Source of the DNA: Rhizobium sp. BK418
GTDB lineage: Bacteria > Pseudomonadota > Alphaproteobacteria > Rhizobiales > Rhizobiaceae
Assembly: GCF_004341105.1 (NCBI RefSeq)
Contig: NZ_SLZK01000007.1
Coordinates: 62,001-126,000, forward strand
Direction of reading: 5' to 3'
Length of the DNA stretch: 64,000 nucleotides
Shown here: piece by piece, positions 1 to 7,949 of the stretch
How the letters are laid out: each line of letters starts with the position of its first letter
How positions within the stretch are numbered: position 1 is the stretch's first letter
Program-made: the position numbers and the translations under genes
The notes under the pieces: model-generated
The model's input: only the letters and a program-made list of their open reading frames with translations
What the model was told of the DNA's origin: nothing
Database searches by the model: none

Positions 1-114
1 AGGGATCTCGCGCGAACCCGTCTGCGCCGGAGCCGTCTGGAACATACTGAAGAGGGCGATCAGCAGAAGCGCTATGATCGCCCACAAGGCGAAATTACGT
101 AAGTTAGGGTTCAT
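1..114 (-). CDS. ftsH: FtsH ATP-dependent zinc metalloprotease, N-terminal fragment (cut by window edge)
   Basis: Only the first 38 codons lie in the window, reading leftward from an ATG at 114. They encode a short cytoplasmic N-terminus followed at once by a hydrophobic segment (about residues 6-24, beginning NFALWAIIALLLIALFSMF) and a small polar stretch ending GSREIP. This matches the N-terminal membrane anchor of rhizobial FtsH, the membrane AAA+ protease that degrades misfolded and regulatory membrane proteins. The AAA and peptidase domains lie outside the window. Its position just downstream of tilS is the usual rhizobial order (pal-cpoB-tilS-ftsH), which supports the call. Confidence 0.9.
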   Translation of the reverse strand, partial: MNPNLRNFALWAIIALLLIALFSMFQTAPAQTGSREIP

Positions 115-211
115 CGAACTCCCCAGCACTGGACAGTCGCCTCATGGCGGCCGTCATATTTGGTCTCTAACATAGGGTTGCCCCGAGCCATTGCCAAGGC
201 GATCCACTTTG

Positions 212-1606
212 TCAGGTCGTTTTTCCGTCAATACTTCTTAAAGGCAGCTCCGCATAGGGCACCCTTGAGAAAACCGCCGAAAGTCTCCTTGCAAAGGTGA
301 GATCAAATCGTGTCAAAAAGCGGTCGAAGGGGGCAAAATGGGGCATCCAATCTATGGACGGGATGGATTCCCGAGAAAAGAAGCCCTCCCCTGCCGATAT
401 GACCGGCACGGAAGCATAGGCCCGCTTCCATGCGCTCCTGGGAAGTCCCCGGCTCCAATCCCGTTCATTCCCTTGCTTGTCGCCTGAATCCAGCGCATCC
501 AGAGTGGAAGGTTCCTCGCGCATTGTCAGGTCATCCAGCGCTGCGGCAGATGCCGTGATTTCGATGGTCGCTCCCGACCGGTTTCTGACCTCGAATCTGC
601 CGTCCCAGATCCCGGCCTCTCCCGGCTTAAGCACCAGAGGCAGGATCCCACGGTTCTCGCGCGCCAGATAAAGTCCGCCACGCCGCAGATCGAACACCAC
701 CCTGCCGAGGGCCATCCGCCCCGGCTTGCTGCCGGTGGCAAATGCAAGAAGCCGCTGCATCTGTACCCGCCCCGGCACAAACGACTGCCCGCCGAAAACG
801 GCCGTCAGACGACCGAGCGTGTAATCAAGGACGGCGCGGTCCCGTGTTAACCCATCGGGCATCACCTGGCCGAGCAAACCGCCATGAAGCCTGAAATGAC
901 GGTCCAGCCACTCGGCACCGTCAGAAGAAAGATCCAGCCTTTCCTCCCAGACGTCTCGAATATTCATCTCCGCATCCGCGTTGCCGGAAAGCTGCCGGCG
1001 CGTCCGCACGCGCTCGTATTTCATATCCTCGTTGCTCGGATCGTCGATCCACGCCACGCCGCGTGTGCTCAGGAAGTCACGGATGTCGGTCCGGTTGGAA
1101 AAGAGAAGCGGCCGCAGGACCCAAAAGCGTCGGTTGAATAGCACTGCATCTGCGATACCGGTTGAAATCTGTTCCGCCCGCATTCCGCGCATGGCAAGCG
1201 TTTCGCGCTGATCGTCCAGCGTATGTCCTGTCACGATGAAGTTTGCCTTAAAGGCTTCCGCCGCCTCGGCGAGAAGTCCATAACGGGCCTCGCGTGCAGC
1301 CGCCATGACACCGGTTTTCGGCTTTTCGCCCTGCCAGACCATCGTTCGGTGCGTAATACCGAGTGATGCACAGAGAGCCGCGACCTGATAGGCCTCATCT
1401 GCCGATCCATCACGCAATGCGTGGTCGACGGTTGCGGCGCAAAGGGAAATGGAAAGATCGGGAGCGGCCTTCAGCGCTTCTGAGAGCAGCAGGAGCAGAC
1501 CGGTGGAATCGCTTCCGCCCGAAATCGCGATAAGAATGCGCGCGGGCGTCTTCAGCGAAGCGATGAAACGGCCAATCGCCGCTTCGGGAGAAATCAGACC
1601 TTCCAA
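212..1606 (-). CDS. tilS: tRNA(Ile)-lysidine synthase TilS
   Basis: TilS ligates lysine to C34 of the tRNA-Ile with anticodon CAU, changing both its codon specificity and its charging. The 464-residue product has the PP-loop ATP pyrophosphatase motif SGGSDS at residues 29-34 and the downstream GHTLDDQRET segment typical of the family; the C-terminal half is less conserved. The start appears to be TTG at 1606, because no in-frame ATG lies between the upstream stop and the PP-loop. An AAGG at the right distance overlaps the stop of the upstream gene, only 11 bases away. This suggests translational coupling with cpoB. ftsH follows after 97 bases. Confidence 0.93.
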   Translation of the reverse strand: MEGLISPEAAIGRFIASLKTPARILIAISGGSDSTGLLLLLSEALKAAPDLSISLCAATVDHALRDGSADEAYQVAALCASLGITHRTMVWQGEKPKTGVMAAAREARYGLLAEAAEAFKANFIVTGHTLDDQRETLAMRGMRAEQISTGIADAVLFNRRFWVLRPLLFSNRTDIRDFLSTRGVAWIDDPSNEDMKYERVRTRRQLSGNADAEMNIRDVWEERLDLSSDGAEWLDRHFRLHGGLLGQVMPDGLTRDRAVLDYTLGRLTAVFGGQSFVPGRVQMQRLLAFATGSKPGRMALGRVVFDLRRGGLYLARENRGILPLVLKPGEAGIWDGRFEVRNRSGATIEITASAAALDDLTMREEPSTLDALDSGDKQGNERDWSRGLPRSAWKRAYASVPVISAGEGFFSRESIPSIDWMPHFAPFDRFLTRFDLTFARRLSAVFSRVPYAELPLRSIDGKTT

Positions 1607-1617
1607 GCCGGAAGACC

Positions 1618-2622
1618 TTAGCAGGCGAGACGCTTCTGCTCGCTCGCAACCTTGTTTATCACGGCACGGGAAGCCTTCGGATAGCGCTTGCTGACTTCGC
1701 GCAGGGTGGCGCAGGCAGTATCGGTATTGTCGAGTGCGGCAAGCGACATGCCGAGCTTCAGCAGCATCTCGGGCGCCTTCTCAGACGTGCCGTATTTCTG
1801 GTGGGCGTTCAGGAAGGTCTTGGCCGCTTCGTTGAACTTGCCCTGTGAATAAAGAGCCTCTCCGAGCCAGAAATTGGCGTCCGCCGAACGGGTGCTGTTC
1901 GGGTAACGGGAGATATACTGGGTGAATTCCTTCTCAGCTGTACCATAGTCGCCGGAAAGCACATGACCATAAGCGGCCTTGTACTGATCGGCCTCACTGC
2001 CGAGCGAGGCGGTCTGCTGTGGTGCCGTCGCATCCGGCAGCGGCGCAGAGCCAACTGTCGCATTCTTGTTCATGGTATTGCCAACGGGATTACCGTTCTG
2101 GTCAAAATCCATGGAGCCCAGTTCGCGCGGCGGCTGGCCGAGGCCGCTATTGGCCGGCACGTCCGTGGAGGGAGCCGTTTCGGCTCCCTGCGGGGCTTGA
2201 ATAACTTTGGCAATATCGTCGCCACCACCTGATGCCGGCGGAGCGATATCGGCTTCGCTCTTCTTTACCGGCGTCTTGGCAGCACCGCTGCCGCCACCTG
2301 CTCCTCCGCCCGTCTTTTCGAGCTGCTGGAAGCGGAATTCGTTGTCTTCCTGCTGTTTGCGAATCGTCTCCTGCATCTGGAGCAGCTGATAGCTCATTTC
2401 CTCGATACGGCCGTTCAACTGCCGCATCTGGTCTTCCATCTGCTGGATGCGGATTTCCGCGCCGCTGCTCTGCACGTTAACAACAGGCGCTGCTGGCTGG
2501 CTCTGCCGTTGCGCGGATTGGCCGCCAATGTGCAAGCCGAAGAACGAAGCGGAATAAGCCGCTCGCTCGCTCCCGGTCACGGCCGCAAGGCACAGCATGC
2601 CTGCCACGACTAGTTTCTTCAT
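1618..2622 (-). CDS. cpoB: Tol-Pal system periplasmic protein CpoB/YbgF
   Basis: CpoB is a periplasmic protein that links the Tol-Pal machine to peptidoglycan synthesis at the division site. The ATG at 2622 gives 334 residues. There is a signal peptide (about 1-24), an N-terminal coiled coil rich in Gln/Glu/Arg/Met (about 50-95, the trimerisation region), a low-complexity Gly/Ala/Pro linker, and C-terminal TPR repeats from about residue 210 (DQYKAAYGHVLSGDYGTAEKEF and following). A longer in-frame extension to 2700 exists, but it has no leader logic and the signal peptide fits 2622. It is separated from pal by a strong terminator, so it probably has its own promoter in the 2623-2731 gap. Confidence 0.92.
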   Translation of the reverse strand: MKKLVVAGMLCLAAVTGSERAAYSASFFGLHIGGQSAQRQSQPAAPVVNVQSSGAEIRIQQMEDQMRQLNGRIEEMSYQLLQMQETIRKQQEDNEFRFQQLEKTGGGAGGGSGAAKTPVKKSEADIAPPASGGGDDIAKVIQAPQGAETAPSTDVPANSGLGQPPRELGSMDFDQNGNPVGNTMNKNATVGSAPLPDATAPQQTASLGSEADQYKAAYGHVLSGDYGTAEKEFTQYISRYPNSTRSADANFWLGEALYSQGKFNEAAKTFLNAHQKYGTSEKAPEMLLKLGMSLAALDNTDTACATLREVSKRYPKASRAVINKVASEQKRLAC

Positions 2623-2722
2623 TTGTATCGTCCTGTCCCAGTGATTCTTCGCGCCCCGATGGCACGACAGGAGATTTTTCCAATTGCTGTCAAAAAGCAA
2701 CGGAGTCTGGCCAAAGTGTGGT

Positions 2723-2752
2723 CAAAAAGAAAGGCGGCCCGCAGGGCCGCCT
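2723..2752 (-). terminator. Rho-independent terminator of pal
   Basis: A perfect 9-bp stem (AGGCGGCCC / GGGCCGCCT, loop of 3) occupies 2732-2752. On the minus strand it is followed by TTCTTTTT. It lies directly downstream of pal. Confidence 0.88.
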
Positions 2753-2778
2753 CGTCAAATTCCGCCTTTTGCCGAAGA

Positions 2779-3309
2779 TTACGTGCCTGCGCCGCCGAGA
2801 ACGGTGACGGCACGACGGTTCTGTGACCAGCAGGAAATATCGTCACAGACGGCGACCGGGCGTTCCTTGCCGTAGGAGATCGTCTTCATGCGCTGAGCCG
2901 GAACGCCGCGCGAAGCGAGGTAATCCTTGGTAGCTGCAGCGCGACGCGCGCCGAGAGCCAGATTGTATTCGCGCGTACCGCGCTCGTCGGCATGGCCTTC
3001 GATGGTGATCTGATAGTTCGGGTAACGGCCGAGCCACTGAGCCTGACGGTCGAGCGTCTGAGCGGCGTCGGCGCGGATCGAGGTCGAGTCGGTGTCGAAG
3101 AAGATGCGGTCGCCGACATTGACCGTGAAGTCCTGGGCGGAGCCCGGCGTTGCTGCACCGGCACCGAGGCCGATGTCGCCGGCGCTGTTCGGCATGTTCT
3201 TCTTGTTGGCGCAGCTCGCGAGAGCTAGGCCGGCGACAAGCGCGATCATGACGGGGTTGCGGGCAAAATTCTGCATACGGCTCATTGCCGGGGTGTGAAT
3301 TCGGCTCAT
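2779..3309 (-). CDS. pal: Peptidoglycan-associated lipoprotein Pal
   Basis: Pal is the outer-membrane lipoprotein that anchors the Tol-Pal complex to peptidoglycan. The product has a lipoprotein signal peptide ending in the lipobox LASC (Cys33 counted from the chosen start). An OmpA-like domain fills the second half, with the conserved stretches FDTDSTSIR, IEGHADERGT and LGARRA. I chose ATG 3309 because AAGGAGA lies 8-9 bases upstream. The alternative ATG at 3285 has no Shine-Dalgarno sequence and would give a more usual signal length. The gene has its own leader with a CtrA-like site, so it can be transcribed independently of tolB, and it ends at a strong terminator. Confidence 0.96.
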   Translation of the reverse strand: MSRIHTPAMSRMQNFARNPVMIALVAGLALASCANKKNMPNSAGDIGLGAGAATPGSAQDFTVNVGDRIFFDTDSTSIRADAAQTLDRQAQWLGRYPNYQITIEGHADERGTREYNLALGARRAAATKDYLASRGVPAQRMKTISYGKERPVAVCDDISCWSQNRRAVTVLGGAGT

Positions 3310-3383
3310 GGCCGGGTCTCCTTGCGACTTCAATCAGGGTTGCCGGACAGTAACCGCACTCGGTTAACCGGCCATCAAAGATT

Positions 3384-3402
3384 ATGGTTAACGATTCGTT
3401 GA
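3384..3402. promoter_or_regulatory. Candidate CtrA-binding site upstream of pal
   Basis: On the plus strand this reads ATGGTTAACGATTCGTTGA, i.e. TTAA-N7-TTGA, one mismatch from the CtrA consensus TTAA-N7-TTAA. It shares its flank ATTATGGTTAA and the GTT of the second half-site with the site upstream of tolQ. It lies 75-93 bases upstream of the pal start. A second isolated TTAA (GGTTAACCGG) sits at 3362-3371. Confidence 0.55.
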
Positions 3403-3467
3403 TTTGTCCCTGCATCGCCCATTTTCAGGACTTTGCGGCGACATGAAGGCGAATTTCCGCTCCTCCA

Positions 3468-4778
3468 CTACTCAAGAAGCGGCGACCAGGCCGGGTCCGA
3501 ACCATAGGCGGGCGTCTTGATGGCCTGTTCGTTATAGCCCGTCAGATCGATCGAATAGAGCTGCGGGCCGCCCGCACCAGCTGCCTGACGGAAGAACATG
3601 ATGACGCGGCCATTCGGCGCCCAGGTCGGGCCTTCGTTGTGGAAACCGGTCGTCAAAATGCGTTCGCCCGAGCCGTCCGGCTTCATGACGCCGATCGAGA
3701 ACTTGCCGCCCGACTGCTTGGTGAAGGCAATCAGATCGCCGCGCGGCGACCAGACCGGCGTGGAGTAACGGCCATCGCCGAAAGAGATACGCGTCTGGCC
3801 CGAACCATCGGCATTCATGACATAGATCTGCGACTGTCCGCCGCGGTCACTTTCAAAGGCAATGCGGTTGCCGTCAGGCGAATAGGACGGCGAGGTGTCG
3901 ATTGCCGCCGTGGAGGTCAGGCGGGTCGTCGTACGCGAGCGCAGATCCATCGTGTAGATGTTGGAATTGCCTTCCTGCTGCAGGCTCATGATGACCTTCT
4001 GGCCATCAGGAGAGAAACGCGGCGAGAACGTCATGCCCGGAAAGTTGCCCACGACTTCGCGCTGCCCGGTTTCGAGCTGCAGCAGGTAGACGCGCGGCTG
4101 CTGATTGGCGAAGGACATGTAGGTTACTTCCTGCCGGTTCGGCGAGAAACGCGGCGTCAGAACGAGGTCGCTGCCATCAGTTAACATGCGCACGTTGAAA
4201 CCATCCTGGTCCATGATGGCCAGCTGGCGCTTGCGCTGCTGTTTGGTACCGGATTCGGAAACGAAGACGACCCGGGTGTCGAAATAACCCTCTTCACCGG
4301 TAATCTGCTTGTAGATCGCGTCGGCGATGATGTGGGCGACGCGGCGCCAGTTCTCGGGCTGCGTATAGAACTGCTGTCCGGTCATCTGCTGGCCAGCAAA
4401 GGTATCCCAGAGACGGAACTCGGCGCGAAGGCGGCCATCCGCTTCCTGCGTGACGCGGCCGGTGACCAGCGCCTGGGCGTTGATGACCTTCCAGTCCTCG
4501 AAGCGCGGCGCGGCGTCCGGATTGGAGATCTTCTCGATGAAGGCTGTTTTATTAATCGGCGCAAACAGCCCTGACCGTTGCAGGTCGGCTGCGATAACCT
4601 GCGAAACCTGCGCACCCATGTTGCCCTGCAGGAAGTCCGTCACCGCGATCGGCAGCGGTTGAACATTACCCTTGTTGATGTTGATCTCGACCAGTGCGTT
4701 GGCCGGCGTCGCGAAGGCGGCGGCGGTCATCAAACCGGCTGCGACCATAATGGCGCGGAAGAAGGAACACTTTGTCAT
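3468..4778 (-). CDS. tolB: Tol-Pal system protein TolB
   Basis: TolB is the periplasmic beta-propeller protein that binds Pal and is displaced by TolA during outer-membrane constriction. The 436-residue product has a signal peptide (cleavage expected after ATPANA, about residue 28), an N-terminal alpha/beta domain (about 30-165), and repeated propeller blades with the PD40 pattern FSPDGQKV, YSPDGNRIAFESDR, WSPRGDLIAF and WAPNGRVIMF. It lies 20 bases downstream of the small TolA-C-like gene and is very likely part of the tolQRA message. About 158 bases separate it from pal. Confidence 0.97.
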   Translation of the reverse strand: MTKCSFFRAIMVAAGLMTAAAFATPANALVEININKGNVQPLPIAVTDFLQGNMGAQVSQVIAADLQRSGLFAPINKTAFIEKISNPDAAPRFEDWKVINAQALVTGRVTQEADGRLRAEFRLWDTFAGQQMTGQQFYTQPENWRRVAHIIADAIYKQITGEEGYFDTRVVFVSESGTKQQRKRQLAIMDQDGFNVRMLTDGSDLVLTPRFSPNRQEVTYMSFANQQPRVYLLQLETGQREVVGNFPGMTFSPRFSPDGQKVIMSLQQEGNSNIYTMDLRSRTTTRLTSTAAIDTSPSYSPDGNRIAFESDRGGQSQIYVMNADGSGQTRISFGDGRYSTPVWSPRGDLIAFTKQSGGKFSIGVMKPDGSGERILTTGFHNEGPTWAPNGRVIMFFRQAAGAGGPQLYSIDLTGYNEQAIKTPAYGSDPAWSPLLE

Positions 4779-4798
4779 ACCAAACAGCCTTTCAGCAT

Positions 4799-5212
4799 CT
4801 ATGGAGTCGGATCGCCGGGTTCGAAGCGCAGGACGACTTCTTTCCAGGATTCGTATTTGTCTTTCGGAAGCGTGGTGAATGGCGATGCACGCTGCACCGC
4901 ACGGAGAGCCGCAGCCGACAGACCTTGTCGCACAGCCTCATCGCCGCCCGAAGCCGTCACAAGCGGCGATCCCTTGATCGCGCCAGTCCTGCTAAGCTTC
5001 AGGTGAATGGTGATCAAAACCTTGCCACCCTTCAGCAAACCTGCGGGAACATTGAAATAGGCCGTTATGGCCTGACGTATCGCCTCCGCTGACGCGTCAG
5101 ACGTCGTTAGCCCGACTGACTGCGCCGATGTCTCATTGGCGCGGCTTAGCAGCGCGCTAAGCACGATGGCGGCTGCAAGGGACTTGGTGCCGTGCGAGAG
5201 GTCCGTCAGCAT
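4799..5212 (-). CDS. Small TolA C-terminal-domain-like (TonB-box family) periplasmic protein
   Basis: This 137-residue protein has a probable signal peptide (about 1-30, ending SAQS) followed by one domain that closely parallels the C-terminus of the adjacent TolA. Both carry the pattern RxAI-x-G-I-G-SPLV/EPEV-A(S/T)GGD-x-RxAL-A-xRA(I/V)-SPF-LPKDKY-W-EVV-FDP. Its ATG directly follows the tolA stop codon (TAG immediately then ATG), so it is translationally coupled. There is no membrane anchor or proline-rich arm as in TolA, so it would be a free periplasmic version of the TolB/colicin-binding domain. Its role is not known to me. Duplication of the 3' end of tolA is the simplest origin. Confidence 0.85.
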   Translation of the reverse strand: MLTDLSHGTKSLAAAIVLSALLSRANETSAQSVGLTTSDASAEAIRQAITAYFNVPAGLLKGGKVLITIHLKLSRTGAIKGSPLVTASGGDEAVRQGLSAAALRAVQRASPFTTLPKDKYESWKEVVLRFEPGDPTP

Positions 5213-6349
5213 CTAGATTCCCAGATCGCTCGGATCAAAGTTGACGACGACTTCGTTCCAGGCGTCATATTTGTCTTTCGGCAGACTTGAGAAAGGCGCT
5301 GATTTCATGATGGCGCGATAGGCACCGCCGGCCAGAGCCCGGCGGGTGGAATCATTGTCGCCACCGGTTGCTTCGACTTCCGGCTCGCCAATGATGTTGC
5401 CGTCCTGATCGAGCTTCATGTGCACTTTGATGCGCACATCGGCCATGCCCTCCATGCCGGGGATGACCGACCAATTGCCGGCAATCGCACTCTTCAACGC
5501 ATCCATTTCGCTCAGCGACAGCTTCGAAGCACCATTCGTGGCCTTCTTTGCGCCCAGAGACGCTTCCTGCGTTGAACGTTTGGCACCGCCAGCAGACGGA
5601 TCGGTTTTGTTGAGCAGCGCAGAAATTTCATCCGCATTGAAGTCGCTCTTCATAGACGAGGCGGATTTCGCCACTTCCTGCTTCTTATCGTCCTTCTTCT
5701 TGTCGGTCGGCTTTTCAGCAGCCTTTGGTTGATCCTGAGGCTTCTCCGGCGGCTTCTCAACCGGCTTCTGTTCCGGTGGCTTTACCTGCGGCTTGACCAC
5801 TGGCGTCGGCACTTTATCCGGCAACGCCTCGGCGTCTGGCTTCGGCGGTTCAGCGGGCTTCGCCTGCTCTTCGGGCGGCTTTTCCTCCGGCTTCGGCGGC
5901 GTCACTTCGACAGGCTTCGGTGGCGGAATGGAGGCAACCTCCTTCGGCTGCTCGACCTCAGTCTCTTCCTTGTTGACTTCCTTAACGTCGTTCGGCTTCG
6001 GATCGATCTGCGGCTGAGGTTTATCGCTTGAATTGGCGGCAGCGGCCTCGCTGTTGCTCGGCTTGGCGTTCGGAACCGGCGGCGTCTTCAGGTCGACATT
6101 GTTGTCGCCGGCATTTTCGGCCGGCTGCGGGATCGGCGGCCGCGTCGTGGGCACGGGCGCAGAAGTCTCCTTCTTCGGAGCCTTCTTGTCGCCCTGCTGC
6201 ATCTGCGTGATGGATTCTACCGGCACGAGATCGACCGGCATCGCCTCGAAATCCTCCACTTTGAAGGATTCGGGAGCGCTCAGCGACACCAGCGCCCAGG
6301 TAAGCACCAGCCCGTGCAGAACCGCAGATGTGACGACGCTGGCCTTCAT
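5213..6349 (-). CDS. tolA: Tol-Pal inner-membrane protein TolA
   Basis: TolA spans the periplasm and transmits the TolQR proton-motive energy to TolB and Pal. The 378-residue product has one N-terminal membrane helix (about 5-25). A long extended arm (about 60-235) is very rich in Pro, Lys, Glu and Gln with repeated KPPE/KPVE units. A globular C-terminal domain (about 285-378) contains ATGGDND and SSLPKDKYDAWNEVV. The proline/lysine arm is unlike the alanine-rich helix of E. coli TolA but is usual for alphaproteobacteria. Only 8 bases separate it from tolR, and the following gene starts directly at its stop. Confidence 0.93.
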   Translation of the reverse strand: MKASVVTSAVLHGLVLTWALVSLSAPESFKVEDFEAMPVDLVPVESITQMQQGDKKAPKKETSAPVPTTRPPIPQPAENAGDNNVDLKTPPVPNAKPSNSEAAAANSSDKPQPQIDPKPNDVKEVNKEETEVEQPKEVASIPPPKPVEVTPPKPEEKPPEEQAKPAEPPKPDAEALPDKVPTPVVKPQVKPPEQKPVEKPPEKPQDQPKAAEKPTDKKKDDKKQEVAKSASSMKSDFNADEISALLNKTDPSAGGAKRSTQEASLGAKKATNGASKLSLSEMDALKSAIAGNWSVIPGMEGMADVRIKVHMKLDQDGNIIGEPEVEATGGDNDSTRRALAGGAYRAIMKSAPFSSLPKDKYDAWNEVVVNFDPSDLGI

Positions 6350-6357
6350 CTTGAGCG

Positions 6358-6813
6358 TTACTGGTCCTTCTTCTGCTGCGTCACGAGGCCGATATTCTTA
6401 AAGCCGGCACCCTGGATGCGGGCCATCACATCGGCGATCACGCCATAGGGCGCCGTTGCGTCGCCCCGCACGAAGATGCGTTCATTGTAACCGGTGGTCG
6501 CGATTGCCTCGAGCTTGGCAGCAATTTCTTCAGCCGGGATCGGCGTTTCCTGCAGATAGACTTCGCCGCTGTTCTTGACCGAAATCGTGATCGGCTGTGT
6601 CTCGGAATTCAGAGCCTTGGCCTGTGTTTCCGGCAGATCGATCGGAACGCCGACGGTCATCATCGGTGCGGCAACCATGAAGATGATGAGCAGCACGAGC
6701 ATGACGTCGACGAGCGGCGTCACGTTGATTTCGGAGATAACTCCCTTGTTGCGGCCACCGCGGCGGCGGCGTCCACCGCCCCCTCCGCTATTGCCGCCTA
6801 CAGCCATACCCAT
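6358..6813 (-). CDS. tolR: Tol-Pal proton-channel subunit TolR
   Basis: TolR is the ExbD-family partner of TolQ and carries the proton-accepting aspartate. The 151-residue product has a Gly/Arg-rich cytoplasmic N-terminus (residues 6-23), then the family signature EINVTPLVDVMLVLLIIFM with the essential Asp at residue 36 in the single membrane helix. A periplasmic domain follows (about 60-145). It lies 17 bases downstream of tolQ and 8 bases upstream of tolA, in an obvious operon. The poly-Gly/Arg head is longer than in enterobacteria. Confidence 0.96.
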   Translation of the reverse strand: MGMAVGGNSGGGGGRRRRGGRNKGVISEINVTPLVDVMLVLLIIFMVAAPMMTVGVPIDLPETQAKALNSETQPITISVKNSGEVYLQETPIPAEEIAAKLEAIATTGYNERIFVRGDATAPYGVIADVMARIQGAGFKNIGLVTQQKKDQ

Positions 6814-6830
6814 GGTCGTCGCTCCGTTCG

Positions 6831-7550
6831 TTACTGCGCAGCTTGGCGCGGCTGCAGCTTTTCATCGATCTGGCGCGAAAGGATGGCGGAGAATTCATCC
6901 GCAAAGCCTTCCATGCGACCCGAGAGCTTGCCGGCGTCGGCGGAGAATTTGTTGTAGGCGATAACCGCCGGAATAGCGGCGACGAGGCCAATGGCGGTTG
7001 CGAGAAGCGCTTCCGCGATACCAGGCGCCACGACCGCAAGGTTGGTGGATTTCGAACCGGCGATCGCCTGGAACGAGGTCATGATACCGACGACCGTACC
7101 GAAGAGGCCGATGAACGGACCGGCAGAACCGATCGTCGCGAGCGATCCGAGACGGGCGGAGAGATATTCGGATTCACGGGCGAGCGTCACGTCCATTGCC
7201 CGGTCGATACGCATCTGCAGACCGATCGGCGAACGCGCACCGCGCTCGAAGGACTTCTTCCATTCGCGCATCGCCGCGACGAAGATCGCCGCAAGGCCGG
7301 TATTGTTGCGCTCGGAGAGTGTCCTGTAGAGTTCTTCCAGCGACTGGCCCGACCAAAAGACCTGCTCGAACTTGTCGAACTGGCGACGGGCGCGACCGTA
7401 TGCCAGATATTTGTCGATGACGATGGCCCAGGTCCATACCGAAGCCGCGATAAGGCCGAGCATGACCAGCTTAACGACGATGCCGGCCTGCATGAATAGC
7501 GACCAGAGGCTGACGTCGGTCGTGGCTGCTGCCAATCCTACTTGTTCCAT
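6831..7550 (-). CDS. tolQ: Tol-Pal proton-channel subunit TolQ
   Basis: TolQ is the MotA/ExbB-family channel subunit of the Tol motor. ATG 7550 gives 239 residues with three membrane helices: one near residues 15-45, then a pair in the conserved block GLFGTVVGIMTSFQAI and AIAEALLATAIGLVAAIPAVIAYN-like sequence. An in-frame extension to 7610 is possible, but its sequence is basic and non-conserved, while MEQVGLAAATTDVS matches the family N-terminus. It is the first gene of the tolQRA-(tolA-C)-tolB message. Upstream lie a 21-base hairpin and a CtrA-like site. Confidence 0.96.
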   Translation of the reverse strand: MEQVGLAAATTDVSLWSLFMQAGIVVKLVMLGLIAASVWTWAIVIDKYLAYGRARRQFDKFEQVFWSGQSLEELYRTLSERNNTGLAAIFVAAMREWKKSFERGARSPIGLQMRIDRAMDVTLARESEYLSARLGSLATIGSAGPFIGLFGTVVGIMTSFQAIAGSKSTNLAVVAPGIAEALLATAIGLVAAIPAVIAYNKFSADAGKLSGRMEGFADEFSAILSRQIDEKLQPRQAAQ

Positions 7551-7574
7551 AGATCCAAAATCCCCGAATCCAAA

Positions 7575-7595
7575 CGCCCGGCGCTTGACCGGGCG
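7575..7595. repeat. Inverted repeat in the tolQ leader
   Basis: Perfect 7-bp arms CGCCCGG and CCGGGCG flank a 7-base loop. The repeat ends 25 bases upstream of the tolQ start codon and has no U-tract, so it is a leader hairpin or protein site rather than a terminator. Confidence 0.55.
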
Positions 7596-7744
7596 GCACA
7601 AAGTGATCACGCAAGAATGTCTGGCGGCCGCCGCCCAAAGCCCTGGTCAAGCTTCCAAGCTCTTCTTCCGCCTTCTTGCCGTCAAATTTGGTCAAAGGAA
7701 GGCGTGCGTCGCACAAACTCCGACTCCGCAAGTAAGACACCATT

Positions 7745-7763
7745 ATGGTTAATAGATCGTTAG
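7745..7763. promoter_or_regulatory. Candidate CtrA-binding site upstream of tolQ
   Basis: The plus strand reads ATGGTTAATAGATCGTTAG, i.e. TTAA-N7-TTAG, one mismatch from the CtrA consensus. It is preceded by ATT, exactly as at the pal site. It lies about 195-213 bases upstream of the tolQ start. Confidence 0.55.
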
Positions 7764-7949
7764 TGCCAGACTATGATAGGCAGATGTCGCGGGAGATTTT
7801 TCCTGGATTGACTTGACCGGAGCATTGTCCGGTTGCTGAACACAGCGCTCATCTTGCAGCGCGGAAATTCCTTCACATACAATTCAAGTTTTTACAAGCA
7901 CTCGACGGGCGGGTTCAACGCAGCAAATCGCAGCCCTTCATCAGCCTTT

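Larger units (their letters stand above)
7551..7949. other. 399-bp gene-free region between ybgC and tolQ
   Basis: This region holds the tolQ leader and promoter. Two things stand out: an inverted repeat CGCCCGG-N7-CCGGGCG at 7575-7595 in the untranslated leader, and a CtrA-like TTAA-N7-TTAG at 7749-7763. Short open frames here have no Shine-Dalgarno sequence and no recognisable protein. The gap separates ybgC from tolQ more widely than in enterobacteria, so the two genes probably have separate promoters. Confidence 0.6.

Noticed and set aside
3362..3371. A second CtrA half-site GGTTAACCGG before pal
   Set aside because: The spacing to the neighbouring TTAA is about 20 bases, not 7, so it does not make a full site.
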